A stretch of 64,000 nucleotides of DNA from positions 91,458,001 to 91,522,000 of the forward strand of contig CM075676.1 in NCBI GenBank assembly GCA_037962975.1. Direction: 5' to 3'. Shown here one piece after another: positions 1 to 10,598 of the stretch. Within the stretch, counting starts at the first letter, position 1. Every line of letters begins with the position of its first letter. The position numbers were made by a program, and so were the translations under genes. Source of the DNA: Clitoria ternatea. Its lineage: Eukaryota > Streptophyta > Magnoliopsida > Fabales > Fabaceae. The notes under the pieces are model-generated. The model searched no databases, was not told the origin of the DNA, and worked only from the letters and a program-made list of their open reading frames with translations.

Positions 1-1485
1 GTTATTGTATTTTGTTTAATTTGGAAGACATGAGGACTGTTTGTTTTCTTGTTTAGTTTGGACTGTCGATATTCTGATTCGTGTGTCTCTGTCGCCTAAA
101 ATTAGAGTTGAAGGATAGGAATCAGCAAGAACTACGTCCGTGTCTTGATGATTCGGTGTGTAGGTTGATTTTTTGTCATGCTTGAGTATGAATTATGTGT
201 GTGTAAAATGTAAATGGACTCGTGGGACTCGGTGGCTTTGTTCAAGTTGCTTTTTTCATTTGCTCACTTTTGTTTGATTTTACTCATACGGATTATGTTC
301 CCAGGGTCTTTGGTTGCCCTGCTCAACCACGGAACTTACAATTATACAATAAGGATTTAGGGCGTAAATATTTTTTGGGGCATAAAGTTGATGAGTAAAT
401 TTGAGATAAATACTTTAGATTTTGATGTAGCTAAAGTGTTTTACTCTAAGGGGTTTATTTGATAACTTGTGTTTGATGGGTAATATAGAGTTATAAAAAT
501 AAAAAAAATCTAATGATTATAATGTTGATTTTATGTCATTTGACACACTCAAAATTTATTAAACCACCAATTTTCTTTCTTTCTTTTTTTCTATTGACTT
601 AATCCGAATTTTGATTATCCTATGAACCAACTAAATATGCACAATTGCTAAGCAAAAACAGCTTAAAAGAGAAGTTGAATTTATCCTGTCACCCAATGCT
701 ACAAGATCAACTCGTTGGTCCGGTAACCACTGACGGCTTCGAGCATTAACCTGATACAAAAGGAATTCGGGTTGTTGTGACATTTAGGTTTGGAATTCGT
801 GTCTGTGATTGAGGAATTGGTTATTCGGTTGTATGATCATGCTCACACCCCAGCCTCTCAAGAATTGGTTTAAACATCAGTTTCGTTGGTGGGTCGTGTA
901 TGCGAAGTAGTCGTTGATATTATGATTTATAGGAACCACGAGTTTATTGTGAGTATTGACTTGGTGTCCGTTTGAAATCCAAGGCACGCCCATCAAGAAT
1001 TTATAGATCACTTAGCAAGACAAAATTTATGTGTTTATTAAATCTTTATTTCCCATTTCTCACATAAAATAGGAATTTACATTTTTCATCTACTTTTAAT
1101 GCTTTGAAAATTGTGGCATTATTTTATTAAAGTGACAATGGGGGTAATAGTTACGAACATGTCTTTTTATCAACAAAGAAAGACAATTAATTTAAACGAG
1201 GTACAACCATAACAAACAATCACACATGGATCATAACAAATTAAACCCACTGAAGGCTTCCCTGTGTCACTGGACCCAACAGGTAAATTATTAGGCCATT
1301 CAGAATAAGAAGAAAAGAAGCCCCTCATCTATATCTAATTCATTTCATAAGGTATATAAGCTTAACTTTTTATACAATATTAGATGCAGATAACACAAAA
1401 CTGTTGAAGACTATTTTTCTCTAAGTATAATTCCCACACAACAGCAGCCAAGCCACATTCCATGCTTCCTTCTCCTTTCTTGATA
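1..1485. other. AT-rich flank, no gene seen
   Basis: No open reading frame of interest, RNA gene or recognisable transposon domain is visible on either strand. The stretch is AT-rich with short homopolymer and pyrimidine runs (for example near 570-600). It may be ordinary intergenic DNA or very old decayed repeat. Confidence 0.6.
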
Positions 1486-1500
1486 AAAGCCCACAATGTT

Positions 1501-1600
1501 CTTTTTTTTTTGGTCCGGAGGAGGGGGAGGCAGGGCTCAAACCCTGTTGATTTAGGTGACCCTCACATGCTCTTAACCACTTGAGCTACCAAGGGGGGTC
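1501..1600 (-). mobile_element. tRNA-derived SINE with perfect target site duplication
   Basis: Read on the minus strand, this 100-bp unit starts near 1600 and carries an A-box-like motif (TAGCTCAAGTGGTTAAGAG) and a B-box-like motif (GGTTTGAGCCC), the two internal RNA polymerase III promoter elements of a tRNA. It ends in a run of ten A (T-run at 1502-1511 on the plus strand). It is flanked by a perfect 15-bp direct repeat, aaagcccacaatgtt, at 1486-1500 and 1601-1615. tRNA-like head, A tail and 15-bp duplication are the signature of LINE-mediated retroposition. The unit is very short for a plant SINE and could be a tRNA-like retropseudogene. The mobilising LINE is not in the window. Confidence 0.82.
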
Positions 1601-1808
1601 AAAGCCCACAATGTTGTAAAAAATGATTTTAACATTGTGTAGGCAAGACAAACTATAAGTCCCATCTAATCATCGAAACTTGATACGTCAACCTGCAGGG
1701 GAAAAAATGTGTGTAGTGTTCTCCTCACAGGTGTTATAAGAAACACAACAGAGGTCTGAAGAATTTTATAATAAGCCCCTAAACCCTAATTATTATAGTT
1801 TGAACTAA

Positions 1809-1984
1809 GGGTCCATTTGGTTACCCAACTCGGTTGGTCAAAACCTCGGTTTGACCAACCCAAAAAATACATCCTACGATTAAACGGAGTTTTGACTGTT
1901 TCGAACAGCGTGAAGGATTAATATCAACCCTTAAATTTCTCCATTCCCCAACTCTGTTTCCCCAACTGGAAACCAAACAGACAC
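1809..1984. mobile_element. MITE-like element with imperfect terminal inverted repeats
   Basis: A 176-bp non-coding unit whose ends are related inverted repeats: left gggtccatttggttacc, and right, reverse-complemented, gtgtctgtttggtttcc. Each end is bordered by TAA (1806-1808 and 1985-1987), extended as actaa on both sides. A TAA/TTA duplication with a GGGTC..TTTGGTT terminus suits a Tourist/PIF-Harbinger MITE, although a hAT-type MITE has a similar terminus. An internal hairpin (ggttggtcaaa pairing with tttgaccaacc, about 1832-1860) adds support. It encodes no transposase. Confidence 0.5.
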
Positions 1985-2399
1985 TAAGTCAATGGTTAAT
2001 CTCCATGCAAATGCGGTAATTTTAGAAGGCACTACTTTGGACCACAGGTATTTTTATAGATTTGCTTCCGAGATAGTCTCTTCCATTTCGATGATTTTAT
2101 ATGCAGATTTGACGGCGTATCCTTCTGAGTTATTATTCCTCCAAAAATTTTGATATCCATTTTTTTTTTATAAATTAGGAATTTTACTCTCCATCATAAG
2201 AAACTTCAACAAGTATATTGAAGAAACATTTTCTATATGTAAAGGAGAGGAGATACAAAATCTTATAAGCAAAATAGAAAAGAATAAAGCCTAAGTCTAT
2301 TAGTCTCTTACACTTTAACAAATTCTAATAAACTCTAATAGAAGCCTAAGTTTGTTAACAGGCTAACAAACTACGAGATTTTAGCACTCTCCACCATGT

Positions 2400-2945
2400 T
2401 TAACAATGAACATTTTCAAAGTCTAACTTATCCAAGAAAATTCCAAAGAAGTTGAATAAAGAGCCTTAGTAAAAACATCAACTATTTGGTTAGTTGAAGT
2501 AACCAACAACAAACGAATCAATCATTCCTGAATCATGAAAATCCACTTCAATTTGCTTGCTTAAAATTGAGATTGTGAGCTAAATGAATTGTCGAAACAT
2601 TATCACAACATTCTGATGTTGGTTGAGAAATGCTTATGTTCAGGTCTTTAAAAATATAATTCAGCCAGTAGCCAAAGTTATACTTTGCCTCAAATGAAGA
2701 AGATGGCGCAGTGACTTGCATTTTGCTTTTTCACGAGATAAGAGATCTTCCAAGAAAAACACAAATGTATAACGGATTTTCTTGTATATGCGCAACAGGC
2801 CCAATATAAGTTTGCATAAGAGTAAAGTTTGAGTTTTGAATTTTGAGAGTGAAAAATTCCTTGTGGAGGTGGGCTCTTCAAGTATCTTAACATTTTAGCA
2901 ACAATTTTGTAATGATAATCCATTGGTTTGCTTATAAACTTCCTT
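2400..2945 (-). pseudogene. Degenerate Ty1/copia RT/RNase H tail
   Basis: On the minus strand the best-preserved part (2690-2923) reads MDYHYKIVAKMLRYLKSPP, then LKLYSYANLYWACC and TRKSV. This matches the copia block after reverse transcriptase (HY..VLRYLKG, then the RNase H start L..YSDADWAGC..TRRS). The aspartates of the YSDADW motif are gone (YANLYW). Further down to about 2480, RNase H remnants continue through stops and frameshifts, including AEY-, CDN- and LAHN-like words. Flanking sequence to about 2200 may be its 3' untranslated region or LTR, but no LTR pair or target duplication was found. It is an inactive relic in the same orientation as the CRM-like element. Confidence 0.7.
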
Positions 2946-3762
2946 AATTACTGGAGTGAGTAGCCGATATCTAGCATAATTAAGGTGAGATAGATCAATT
3001 TTCTTACAAGTTTTCTATATGACAAAAGATCACTGAAAGGAATTTCTTGATCAGATAATAATTTTATTGAAGGATTAAAAATTCTTTTACAAGTTTAATT
3101 AAATCCTTAATTACCACTATCTTCTAAGAGTTCAAGTGTGTATGTCCCTTGATTCGGGAGAATTCGTGTTTCAGACCTTGTAATTTCAAGGCCCAAAAAG
3201 TACCTCATATGCTTTAAGTCTTTAATTTTGAAGGCTTTATTAAGTTTGGTTTTTACTTCATTAAATTTCCTTCATGTAGTTTTGATGTAGGAAGGGGGAT
3301 CTAGTTCTTCTTCTTCTTCTTTCTCTTTCTCTTTGACAAAGGAAAAAAATAAGGATTAAGTAAAAACCATGAAAGGGGGAAAGAAGGAAAATGAGAGGCG
3401 CCACCTAGAGACGATAAGCCTTAATCTCGCCACCTGGGGGAGGAAACCCTAGGATAAGAGTTTGCTAAACCTTAAGAAACCCTAGCTAAAATGAAGGAGG
3501 AAAATTCAACTCCACTAATACTAAAATATTCTCTCAATTCAAGGTGTGAAAATTACAAAGGAGAACATGCCTATATATAGGCTAAGAAGGAGAGGCGCAC
3601 CACTTAACCTAATGGGCTTTACTATCTCCTAAGCCCAAAAACACAAAAACTAAAGAAAACTAAAAATGTGGTCAAAATTAAAGGCCCAAACTTAAACATA
3701 AACATGAAATAGTCATGTAAGACCTAAAATTTAAACCTAACATATCCAAAACATAAAAAGAC
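2946..3762 (-). other. Non-coding stretch; may hold the 3' end of the CRM-like element
   Basis: No gene is seen. A polypyrimidine run (about 3307-3334, purine-rich on the minus strand) and a TATA-like palindrome ctatatatag (3571-3580) suggest untranslated or LTR sequence of the minus-strand gypsy element whose pol ends at 3763. I could not align it to the element's 5' LTR remnant at 28980-29341, so the 3' LTR boundaries are unresolved. Confidence 0.35.
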
Positions 3763-4809
3763 CTAATTTTCTAAAATATTATAAGAAAACATGGAAAAGG
3801 TCTTTAATTGTGAATCTTGGGGCTTTGGCCCATGCATAGTGATAAGAAAGGAAATTAAAGCTTTATGTGTGATGTCCTTGGCCTCCTTAGACCTTGACCT
3901 AGTCAAAGGTCCCTTGAAGCTCTTCAAACCTTTGTCCAAGACCAAGCTAGGATCATCTTTAATCATGTCCTCATTATGCTCCCATTCTTCGAAAAGATTT
4001 GTCCTCAAATAAGAATCAGCTTCATAATCATCTACATCAAAAGAAGTTAAATCAGACACATTGAAAGTAGCACTCACACCATAATCCCCAAGCAGGTCTA
4101 AGATATAAGCATTATTATTTATTTTCTGAATAATTTGGAAAGGACCATCACCTCTTGGATTAAGTTTAGATTTTCTAAGGTTAGGGAATCTCTCTTTCCT
4201 TAAATAAAGCTAAACCTAATCACCAACATTAAACACAACTTCTTTCCTCTTTTTGTTTGCACAATGAGCATAATGTTCATTTTTAGATTGAATTTGATGT
4301 TTAACCTTCTCATGAAAGTCTTTTATAAACTTTGCCTTTGCCTCTCCATCCAAGTGAAGGAAGGAATCAGAAACATCAATGGGCAAAAGGTCAAGTGGAG
4401 TGAGGGGGTTAAAACCATAGACAATCTCAAATGGGCTATGCTTAGTTGTGGAATGTGTTACCATATTATAAACAAATTCAATGTGAGGCAAACATTCATC
4501 CTAAGCTTTAACATTCTTTTGAGCTACGACCCTCAAAAGAATAGAAAGATTCCTATTTACTACCTCTGTTTGGCCATCAGTCTGAGGATGGCAAGTGGTG
4601 GAAAAGAGAAGCTTAGTTCCTAGCTTAGCCCAAAGAGTTTTCTAAAAATGGCTAAGGAACTTGGAATCCTTATCAGAAACAATGGTTTTAGGAATTCCAT
4701 GCAATTTCACAATTTCCTTGAAAAACAATTTAGCAATATGACTTGCATCATCCACTTTATGATAAGGAATGAAGTGAGCCATCTTACTAAATCTATCGAC
4801 CACTACAAA
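3763..4809 (-). pseudogene. CRM-like integrase core and C-terminus (3' part)
   Basis: Directly continues the integrase begun at 14609-14843 once E1 is removed. From 4809 down it reads FVVVDRFSKMAHFIPYHK, HGIPKTIVSDKDSKFLSHF (carrying the second catalytic Asp, VSD), then after breaks PHIEFVYNMVTHSTTKHSPFE (4216-4491), the end of the core. A block with FNVSDLTSFDVDDYEADS and PLTRSRSKEAKD (3763-4077) is the post-integrase tail of CRM-type elements, which lack a classic chromodomain. Stops at about 4640 and between 4077 and 4216 break the frame. In a live element the enzyme would insert cDNA into chromatin. Confidence 0.8.
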
Positions 4810-4814
4810 GATAG

Positions 4815-5619
4815 TGAACTGGTCTGGACCGGGGTCTAGAATCCGGTGTGGGACCAGCCACAAGAATGTAGGTGTTTTTAGGGTTTGCACACCAGAACAG
4901 TGTATATCCGATGTATTAATCCGGTCTCTCAGTGGGAGAAGCCGGTCTTGTTGTCCTGGAGATCCTTCACACCAACATTTCGAGTTGTAGGGGGGCGAAA
5001 GGTGGTGCCACCTGCGAAGATTCTCTGACGCTCAAGTTAGAAGAGTGTAAGACTCAATGAATGCTTAAGCGAAGTAATAGTAAAAAGTGTGAGATAGAAC
5101 AACGATACCATGCATGTGTATTGATATGGGCTTCTTATAGTTGAACGTAAAAGAAATGAGTCGTTGGCTGCAGGTGGGTCCCTTAGCTCTGATTGCGTGT
5201 ATATTGTGTCAATCAAAGTGGCTCGACTTTCAGAATGTGTCAGGAGGGTAGGTCAATTATCAGAGTACGATCCTCTAGGGAGAGGAGAGGATAATCACCT
5301 TTTCCGCATAATCTGCTGACACGCCCACTTACTTTCTGAAGCCATTGATGTGACGTATTTTGCTACAAACAGTGTCTTCGTTGATAAGTTATCAGGGACT
5401 CTTCTCTTGCTGTGACTGAAAAGCCAACAGTTATATAAACACCCTGTAAAAATGAACATAGAACCGCTATGGAGAAAATGAATAATGTTGTCGTGGAGTG
5501 AGGACGGACGGCCAGACAACGGATATCCGGTGTGGTAATGTTGAACCAGGACACCGGTTTTCCTTATATGAGGTCAGTCTGACGTCACAAGAATGGGGGC
5601 CGGTATCCAGACCGGATCA
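4815..5619 (-). repeat. E1 3' LTR
   Basis: 805 bp, begins TGAACTGG and ends CCGGATCA on the plus strand, and matches 13799-14603 nearly perfectly. The plus strand is rich in the words CCGG and ACCGG. Open frames inside it occur identically in both LTRs and are not genes. Confidence 0.95.
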
Positions 5620-5634
5620 TTTGTCCCCTAGCTT
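5620..5634 (-). other. E1 polypurine tract
   Basis: On the minus strand this reads AAGCTAGGGGACAAA immediately before the 3' LTR, the place where plus-strand DNA synthesis is primed. E2 has the same core, AAGCTAGGGGAC, at 47221-47232 before its own 3' LTR. Confidence 0.75.
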
Positions 5635-5883
5635 GTATGAGGGACTGTTAAGTTGCTCATATGAGCTACACAACTCTTTAGAGAAGTCTGGATGCCGGTA
5701 GAACATCCTAGAAAGTCTCTGGGAGCTCGGTGGCGTCCGCTCTAATAAACGGGTGACCGCTCTTCTTGCGTTACGTACAACGGATTCAGACAGCATAAAA
5801 CAAGTAATGGAAATCCCAAGAGTCTTTGAAAATCGAAACCCTTGGTATTCGAAAAGTGGTTGGGAGGCATTAAATGCGCAGAA

Positions 5884-6134
5884 CATGATTGGACAGTAAA
5901 TGCATTTTTATGCAAGAGCCATGATTACCCCAGAGTGTAACCGTCGATTGGGCTATTGGGCCTGGATTCAAAAGGAATGGGGGCCCATTTTGTAAAAATG
6001 TTTACTGAAACGTTACTGTTTTCGCGCCCGCACGTGGTGAAACGACGGAGTCGTTTCAATTTGAAGGGGTTGCGTTTTGATGCAAGCCTTGTGACCTTCG
6101 ATGAAACACTGTGTTTCTTCGTTACCTATAAAAG
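5884..6134 (+). promoter_or_regulatory. Putative promoter of the E1 antisense gene
   Basis: A TATAAAAG box lies at 6127-6134, 168 bp before the ATG, in the context CCTATAAAAGGAACTCTTAG. The same box and surroundings precede the homologous gene in E2 copy b (46695-46702, minus). About 240 bp upstream, catgattggacagtaaatgc (5884-5903) is also conserved in both E2 copies (42884-42903 and 46944-46963, minus). Position and conservation suggest a dedicated RNA polymerase II promoter; transcription itself cannot be seen from sequence. Confidence 0.55.
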
Positions 6135-6301
6135 GAACTCTTAGCAGATTTTGGAATCCATCCTTGTCCTCAAGCTTAGTGAAACTCTGCTCAAATTTCC
6201 TTGGAATTTCCTTGTCGTCTCCAACTTCTCAAAGATCCTCTTCCTTTAGGTAACCTCCCTTTCCTTCAACTCCTTGCAATTTTAGTCATTCTATTTCCAT
6301 C

Positions 6302-8969
6302 ATGCGCCCTAGAGCAGGCCACGCTGGTCATTCAAATAGGGGGAGGTTTGGCTCTCGTGCCCCCCTTAGCCACCGTGGTGGGAGGATTCCAGCGAATCCT
6401 CCTGTGGCCGGGCGCCATCGCTCAGAGAGAGCCGAAGCTTCTTCCTCACGAGCGTCTTCTTCCCCTCGTCGCTCTGAGGTTCCCCTTGGTTCGAGGGCTA
6501 CCAGCCGCTCTGATGAGGGGTCAAGTGCTGAAGGTTATCTCTCTGACGATGTTGCTTTTTATCACAGCACCTACGCGTTCCACCGCGCCTGCACAACCAT
6601 GGATCTTCCAGGACGTGGAAAAACACCGTTTCTCCGCTCTGCTGAAGGGTGTGTCAATGTTGTGGCACATCGGCTTGACTGGGAGAAACTCAACAGGGAA
6701 AAACCTTATTGCTGGGTGAAAGAGGAATTCCTAGAGATCCCTTCGCACCATGCAAGTGAGGAGGAGTGCACGGTTTCTTTCCGCTGCAAGATATATTCGG
6801 ATAAGAAGTACAAAGCGCGATACGCTGTGATGGCACCACATCCCTCTGAAAGAATATGCCACAGCGTCCCTGATGCGAGGTCGGTCTACATGTACGACTT
6901 CGTTTTCTTAAAGCTGGGAGTACGCTTTCCCCTGACGGATTTCCAGATGGCCGTCCTGCGTTTCCTAGACTGCGCCCCCTCACAACTACATCCCAACGGT
7001 TGGAGTCTTATCCGGGCTCTGGAAGTTCTGGGGGAGCATTTCAATTTTTCTGCCACTGTGGCCAAGTTATTTTATTACTGCCAGGTGGTCCGCCGTGCTA
7101 ACAAGAAGGGCGGCCTTGGGTTCATTACTCTTCGTAGTGACTCAAGGGTTGTAAATTTCAAGTCTTATACGGAATCCGCAAAGGTGGATGGGCGCTCCTT
7201 CAAACACTACTACACGCGGGTCCGGATTCAACCAAATAAGCCGGTCTTCTGGCGGAATAAAGAGGGGTTTACCAAGTTTCCCCTTAGCTGGACGCACGAG
7301 CATTTTCTCCTTATGAGCCGTGCTTATTATACAGATGAGAGCGAACTTTCCCCTCATTCTGTTGAGGTCTTGAGCGCCATGCAGACGGCCTCAAAGACCC
7401 TCAAAGGGTTTTCCAGCCGTCTTCTCTTGGCCGAGGATGGCATCAAAAACACCTACCTCCGTAACATCCGCTCTTATTCTCCTTGTGTTATATGGTTATT
7501 CCGCTCTGGTTATTTTTCTTCTTGTATGCTTATTCAACTTTTCTTGTTTTGCAGAACAAATTAAAAAAGCCTGCCCAGAGATGTTGTCGTTAAGGACCAT
7601 GATGGCTGACGATGACTCCTCTTCTGAAGAAAATAAAATCCAGGCGAAGAGGAACGCCACCAAAACTCCCCTCATTCCTCTGACTTCTGCGGTAGGAGAT
7701 GAGGTTCCTCTCTTTGATGAGGAGGAAACTGAGGGAGCAGCTGAGGCCACTGGAGCGGGTGACGAGGAGGTCGTCCCAGAGAAGAAGAGAAAGAAAAGGC
7801 ATCTTATAAAGAAGGCAGATCAAGAAAAGCCCTCCTCTGATGACCCTATGAAGAAGCGTCAGAGGACGGCCGAAGAAGCTGAATTGAAGAAGGACAAGGG
7901 AAAGAAACCCGTTCCTGAGTCCTCTGCCCCTTCTTCTCAGAATGCTTCAGAACCGGACTCTGGGAACGGTCCTCCTCCGGCGTTTGATCCTCCGCGTGAC
8001 TCCTTCCTCTCCCCCTATTTGTGGTTTCAGGGGTCCATGCCTCCTACTCTTCCAAAGGCACGGTATTGCCTCCGCCCCTCCCTCGACGCTGCTGGGGTCC
8101 GAGGTGCTTGCAAGGCTGGTTGTTGGCAGCTTGATGAACTGTCCGGCCTGCTCGAGTCCCTGAGCGAGAAAGCTGACTATATGGATCAAGTTGAAAAACT
8201 TGAGACCGAACTCGCGGTGAAGAAGAAATGGTCGGCCAAGCAAGCTGAAGTTCACAGGGGGGTGGAGTCAGAGTTGAAGAAAACTAAAGAAACGCTCCAG
8301 AGGAAAACTGAAGAGGCAAGCCAAGTTCATTTTGTGAACAAGGCCCTAGAACGGAAAGTTGCCGACCTTCAGAATAAGAACAAATCCATACCCCTCCTTG
8401 AAGAAGAATTACAATTGGAGAAGAAGAGATCGGCTAAGCTTGCTGACGATCTCAAAGTTATGGAGGACGGTCGCAACAAGGATCTTGGGGAGTGGGAGTC
8501 CATTCGGAAGGAGATGCAAGCCCAAATTGATGAACTCAAAAAGGGTGGTGCGAGTGCTGGGCCTTCAGAAGAGGATTATGCCAAGGTTCAAAGAAGACTA
8601 GCTGCTGCAAAGGCCAAGGCTGCCAAAGCCTTGGAGATATGCAAAAATGTGGCATATGAATCCTTCGGCCTGGCCCTTCGTCAAGTCTACTATCGTAACC
8701 CTAGAGTGAAGCTGAATTTGTACGGATTAGATCCGTTCTTCGAGTTCCATGGGGGAAGACTTGTCGAAGTTCATAAGGACGGATCGCACCATGAACCCCA
8801 TGCATCTCTGTATGAATTGCCTCCCCTTCCAGAAGGTCAGAGTATGGAACCCACGACGTCTACCGCTGCCTCTGGAGCCGAAGCACAAGAAGGTGCCCAC
8901 CCTGAAGTGGAGGACAAAACGGAGAAGGCAGGAGTGCCTACTGCAGAGGATCAAGCACCGGCCTCTTAA
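6302..8969 (+). CDS. Antisense two-exon gene of Tat element E1 (transposon-domain / coiled-coil protein)
   Basis: Exons 6302-7460 and 7555-8969 join in phase 1 to an open frame of 857 codons, on the strand opposite gag-pol. The function is unknown. The N-terminus is Arg/Ser-rich. Residues about 197-245 (YMYDFVFLKLGVRFPL, RFLDCAPSQLHPNGW) resemble the plant 'putative gypsy type transposon' (Transposase_28-like) domain. Basic, possibly nuclear-localising tracts (KKRKKRH) occur near residue 463. A Glu/Lys-rich coiled coil spans about 589-725, and a conserved C-terminal block about 755-819 contains RQVYYRNP, DPFFEFHGG and LPPLPEGQ. The start is chosen because the E2 homologue begins at the matching point (both have RGGRIP about 25-35 residues in). 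Extra ORFs in Tat elements, sense or antisense, are known; their role is not. It is the only fully open copy here. Confidence 0.75.
7461..7554 (+). other. Intron of the E1 antisense gene (94 nt)
   Basis: Begins GTAACATCC and ends in a pyrimidine-rich tract followed by TTGTTTTGCAG. Without splicing the first frame runs into hydrophobic junk and stops at 7564. Splicing joins it in frame to the downstream coiled-coil exon. Introns with the same phase and place occur in both E2 copies (41230-41311; 45292-45378). Confidence 0.8.
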
Positions 8970-9054
8970 TTTTATGCTTTCATTCATAGCCGTGTTCTGG
9001 GATCGGCTCCAGCTTTAAAACACTTTGTATCCTGCACATTTTCTTATTTTTGAA

Positions 9055-9060
9055 AATAAA
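9055..9060 (+). terminator. Polyadenylation signal of the E1 antisense gene
   Basis: AATAAA 86 nt after the stop codon. The 3' region shares a GGGATCGGCTCC-like motif (about 8999) with both E2 copies, which also have AATAAA 82-115 nt after their stops. Confidence 0.5.
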
Positions 9061-9682
9061 ATTCGCTATTGCTTTTCTTCAACTGCTTGCGTTGAACGTG
9101 TGATTGTTGAATAACTTAGTGTTATACAAAACACTTTATTATCTTTAATGCTTTACGAATCCGTTCTGCGTGGTTACCTAGCTGCTAAGAGCGTACTTAT
9201 CACACCGGATTAAAATAACAAATTATAACGAACAATTGACAATTAATTGAAAGCATGCCCTGTCCCCAAGTGTAAGTACATTGGGAAAGGAAAGTTTATC
9301 TCAAGGATTACTTTTTAACTTCTTAAAAAGATAGAAATGCTTATCTGTCCTCGAAGATGTAGAGCGAGTACGTTAGCGTTCAACCGCTCCGGGGTGGATG
9401 TTCCACAACTGAGGACGGACATTGCCTTTGAGTTTTAGTATAACTTTGACAAGGGTAAGCTTTTGCGCCTTTCTCTTGAGGTTCGGTTTGGTTTTACACC
9501 TCAAGTCTTCACACGGTGTTCGGTTCGATCCTACTAACCATACTTGGAGTTCGGTGCAATCCTACAATCCAAGCCTTCGACACGGGGTTCGGATCAGGGC
9601 TAATCCTGAACCTACTGCGCCCGTTACTCGGGGTTCAGCGCGGTTTTCAGTATGAACCGGCCTACTGCGCCCAAGCCTTCGC
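9061..9682 (-). repeat. E1 spacer with degenerate GGTTCGGTT-type repeats
   Basis: No gene. From about 9470 the plus strand repeats words such as ggttcggttcgatcctac and gttcggtgcaatcctac at irregular spacing. The reverse complement, gtaggatcaaaccgaac, recurs in the corresponding place of E2 (38040-38540), so this is a shared family trait. 9061-9470 shows nothing recognisable. Confidence 0.6.
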
Positions 9683-10262
9683 ATGGGGTTCGGTTTGTGG
9701 CCTTGAAAAAGGATCAGCCCTACAACCCATGTTGTCTTCGAATGGGGTTCGGTTTGTGGCCTTGAAAAAGGACCAGCCCTACAACCCATGTTGTCTTCGA
9801 ATGGGGTTCGGTTTGTGGCCTTGAAAAAGGACCAGCCCTACAACCCATGTTGTCTTCGAATGGGGTTCAGTTTGTGGCCTTGAGAAAGGACCAGCCCTAC
9901 AACCCATGTTGTCTTTGAATGGGGTTCGGTTTGTGGCCTTGAGAAAGGACCAGCCCTACAACCCATGTTGTCTTCGAATGGGGTTCGGTTTGTGGCCTTG
10001 AAAAAGGACCAACCCTACAACCCATCTTGTCTTCGAATGGGGTTTGGTTTGTGGCCTTGAAAAAGGACCAGCCCTACAACCCATGTTGTCTTCGAATGGG
10101 GTTCGGTTTGTGGCCTTGAAAAAGGACCAGCCCTACAACCCATGTAGTCTTCGAATGGGGTTCGGTTTGTGGCCTTGAAAAAGGACCAGCCCTACAACCC
10201 ATGTAGTCTTCGAATAGGGTTCGGTTTGTGGCCTTGAAAAAGGACCAGCCCTACAACCCATT
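9683..10262. repeat. Tandem array, 59-bp unit, about 10 copies
   Basis: Nearly identical 59-bp units, each with ggttcggtttgtggccttga and accagccctacaaccc, head to tail. The period is exact: the motif shifts one base left on each 60-base line. It appears to be a recent expansion of the degenerate repeat next to it. There are no spacers between units, so it is not a CRISPR. Confidence 0.92.
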
Positions 10263-10263
10263 C

Positions 10264-10402
10264 CACCTCAAGGAGTTACATCGTCAAAACACACATTGTG
10301 TGATTGAGATCGTCCGTCTCGAGGGGTCTTCCTCCGTTCTTCGAGGAATTATCTCGTCAACTACAGAATGGGTAGTTGCGTTCATCCGTCCTGAGGTGTA
10401 GG
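10264..10402 (-). repeat. Two hairpin modules of E1 (AGGACGGATGA type)
   Basis: On the minus strand, two ~60-nt modules each carry an aggacgga-like word, an inner inverted repeat and an outer inverted repeat closing with a taactcctt- or taattcctc-like word. The inner stem of one is CAACTAC/GTAGTTG; the other has CAATCACA/TGTGT.TTTG and outer arms CCTCGAG/CTTGAGG. E2 carries five related modules (37889-38032 and 43203-43461). Confidence 0.7.
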
Positions 10403-10598
10403 CGTATTAAACTACGGCTATAAATCACAACACATAAGAAAAGTGAGAATGATAGGGCGGTGAAGGTGTATTCTCATTAAAATTGAAAATATATTACACA
10501 AAGAGCGTAGTTGGGGCCATGCCTCGTTAAAACCTTCTTGAGAAAACCCAATGGGAAAAAACTCAAGTAAGGAAAAAGAGTACACGCCGTCTTACCAA

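Noticed and set aside
1501..1600. Functional tRNA gene
   Set aside because: A and B boxes are present but cloverleaf pairing is poor, and an A tail plus target duplication indicate a SINE.
3295..3762. Firm call of a 3' LTR for the CRM-like element
   Set aside because: No convincing alignment to the 5' LTR remnant and no target duplication found; kept only as a possibility.
5295..5701. Small open frames (74 and 63 codons and others) repeated identically at 14279-14700
   Set aside because: They lie in the two LTRs of E1 and are duplicated with them; no domain and no start or codon evidence for a gene.
6201..6719. 172-codon frame overlapping the start of the E1 antisense gene
   Set aside because: No match to the homologues in E2; the 6302 frame carries the conserved domain.
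9683..10262. CRISPR-like array
   Set aside because: Direct head-to-tail 59-bp units without unique spacers, in a plant retrotransposon.
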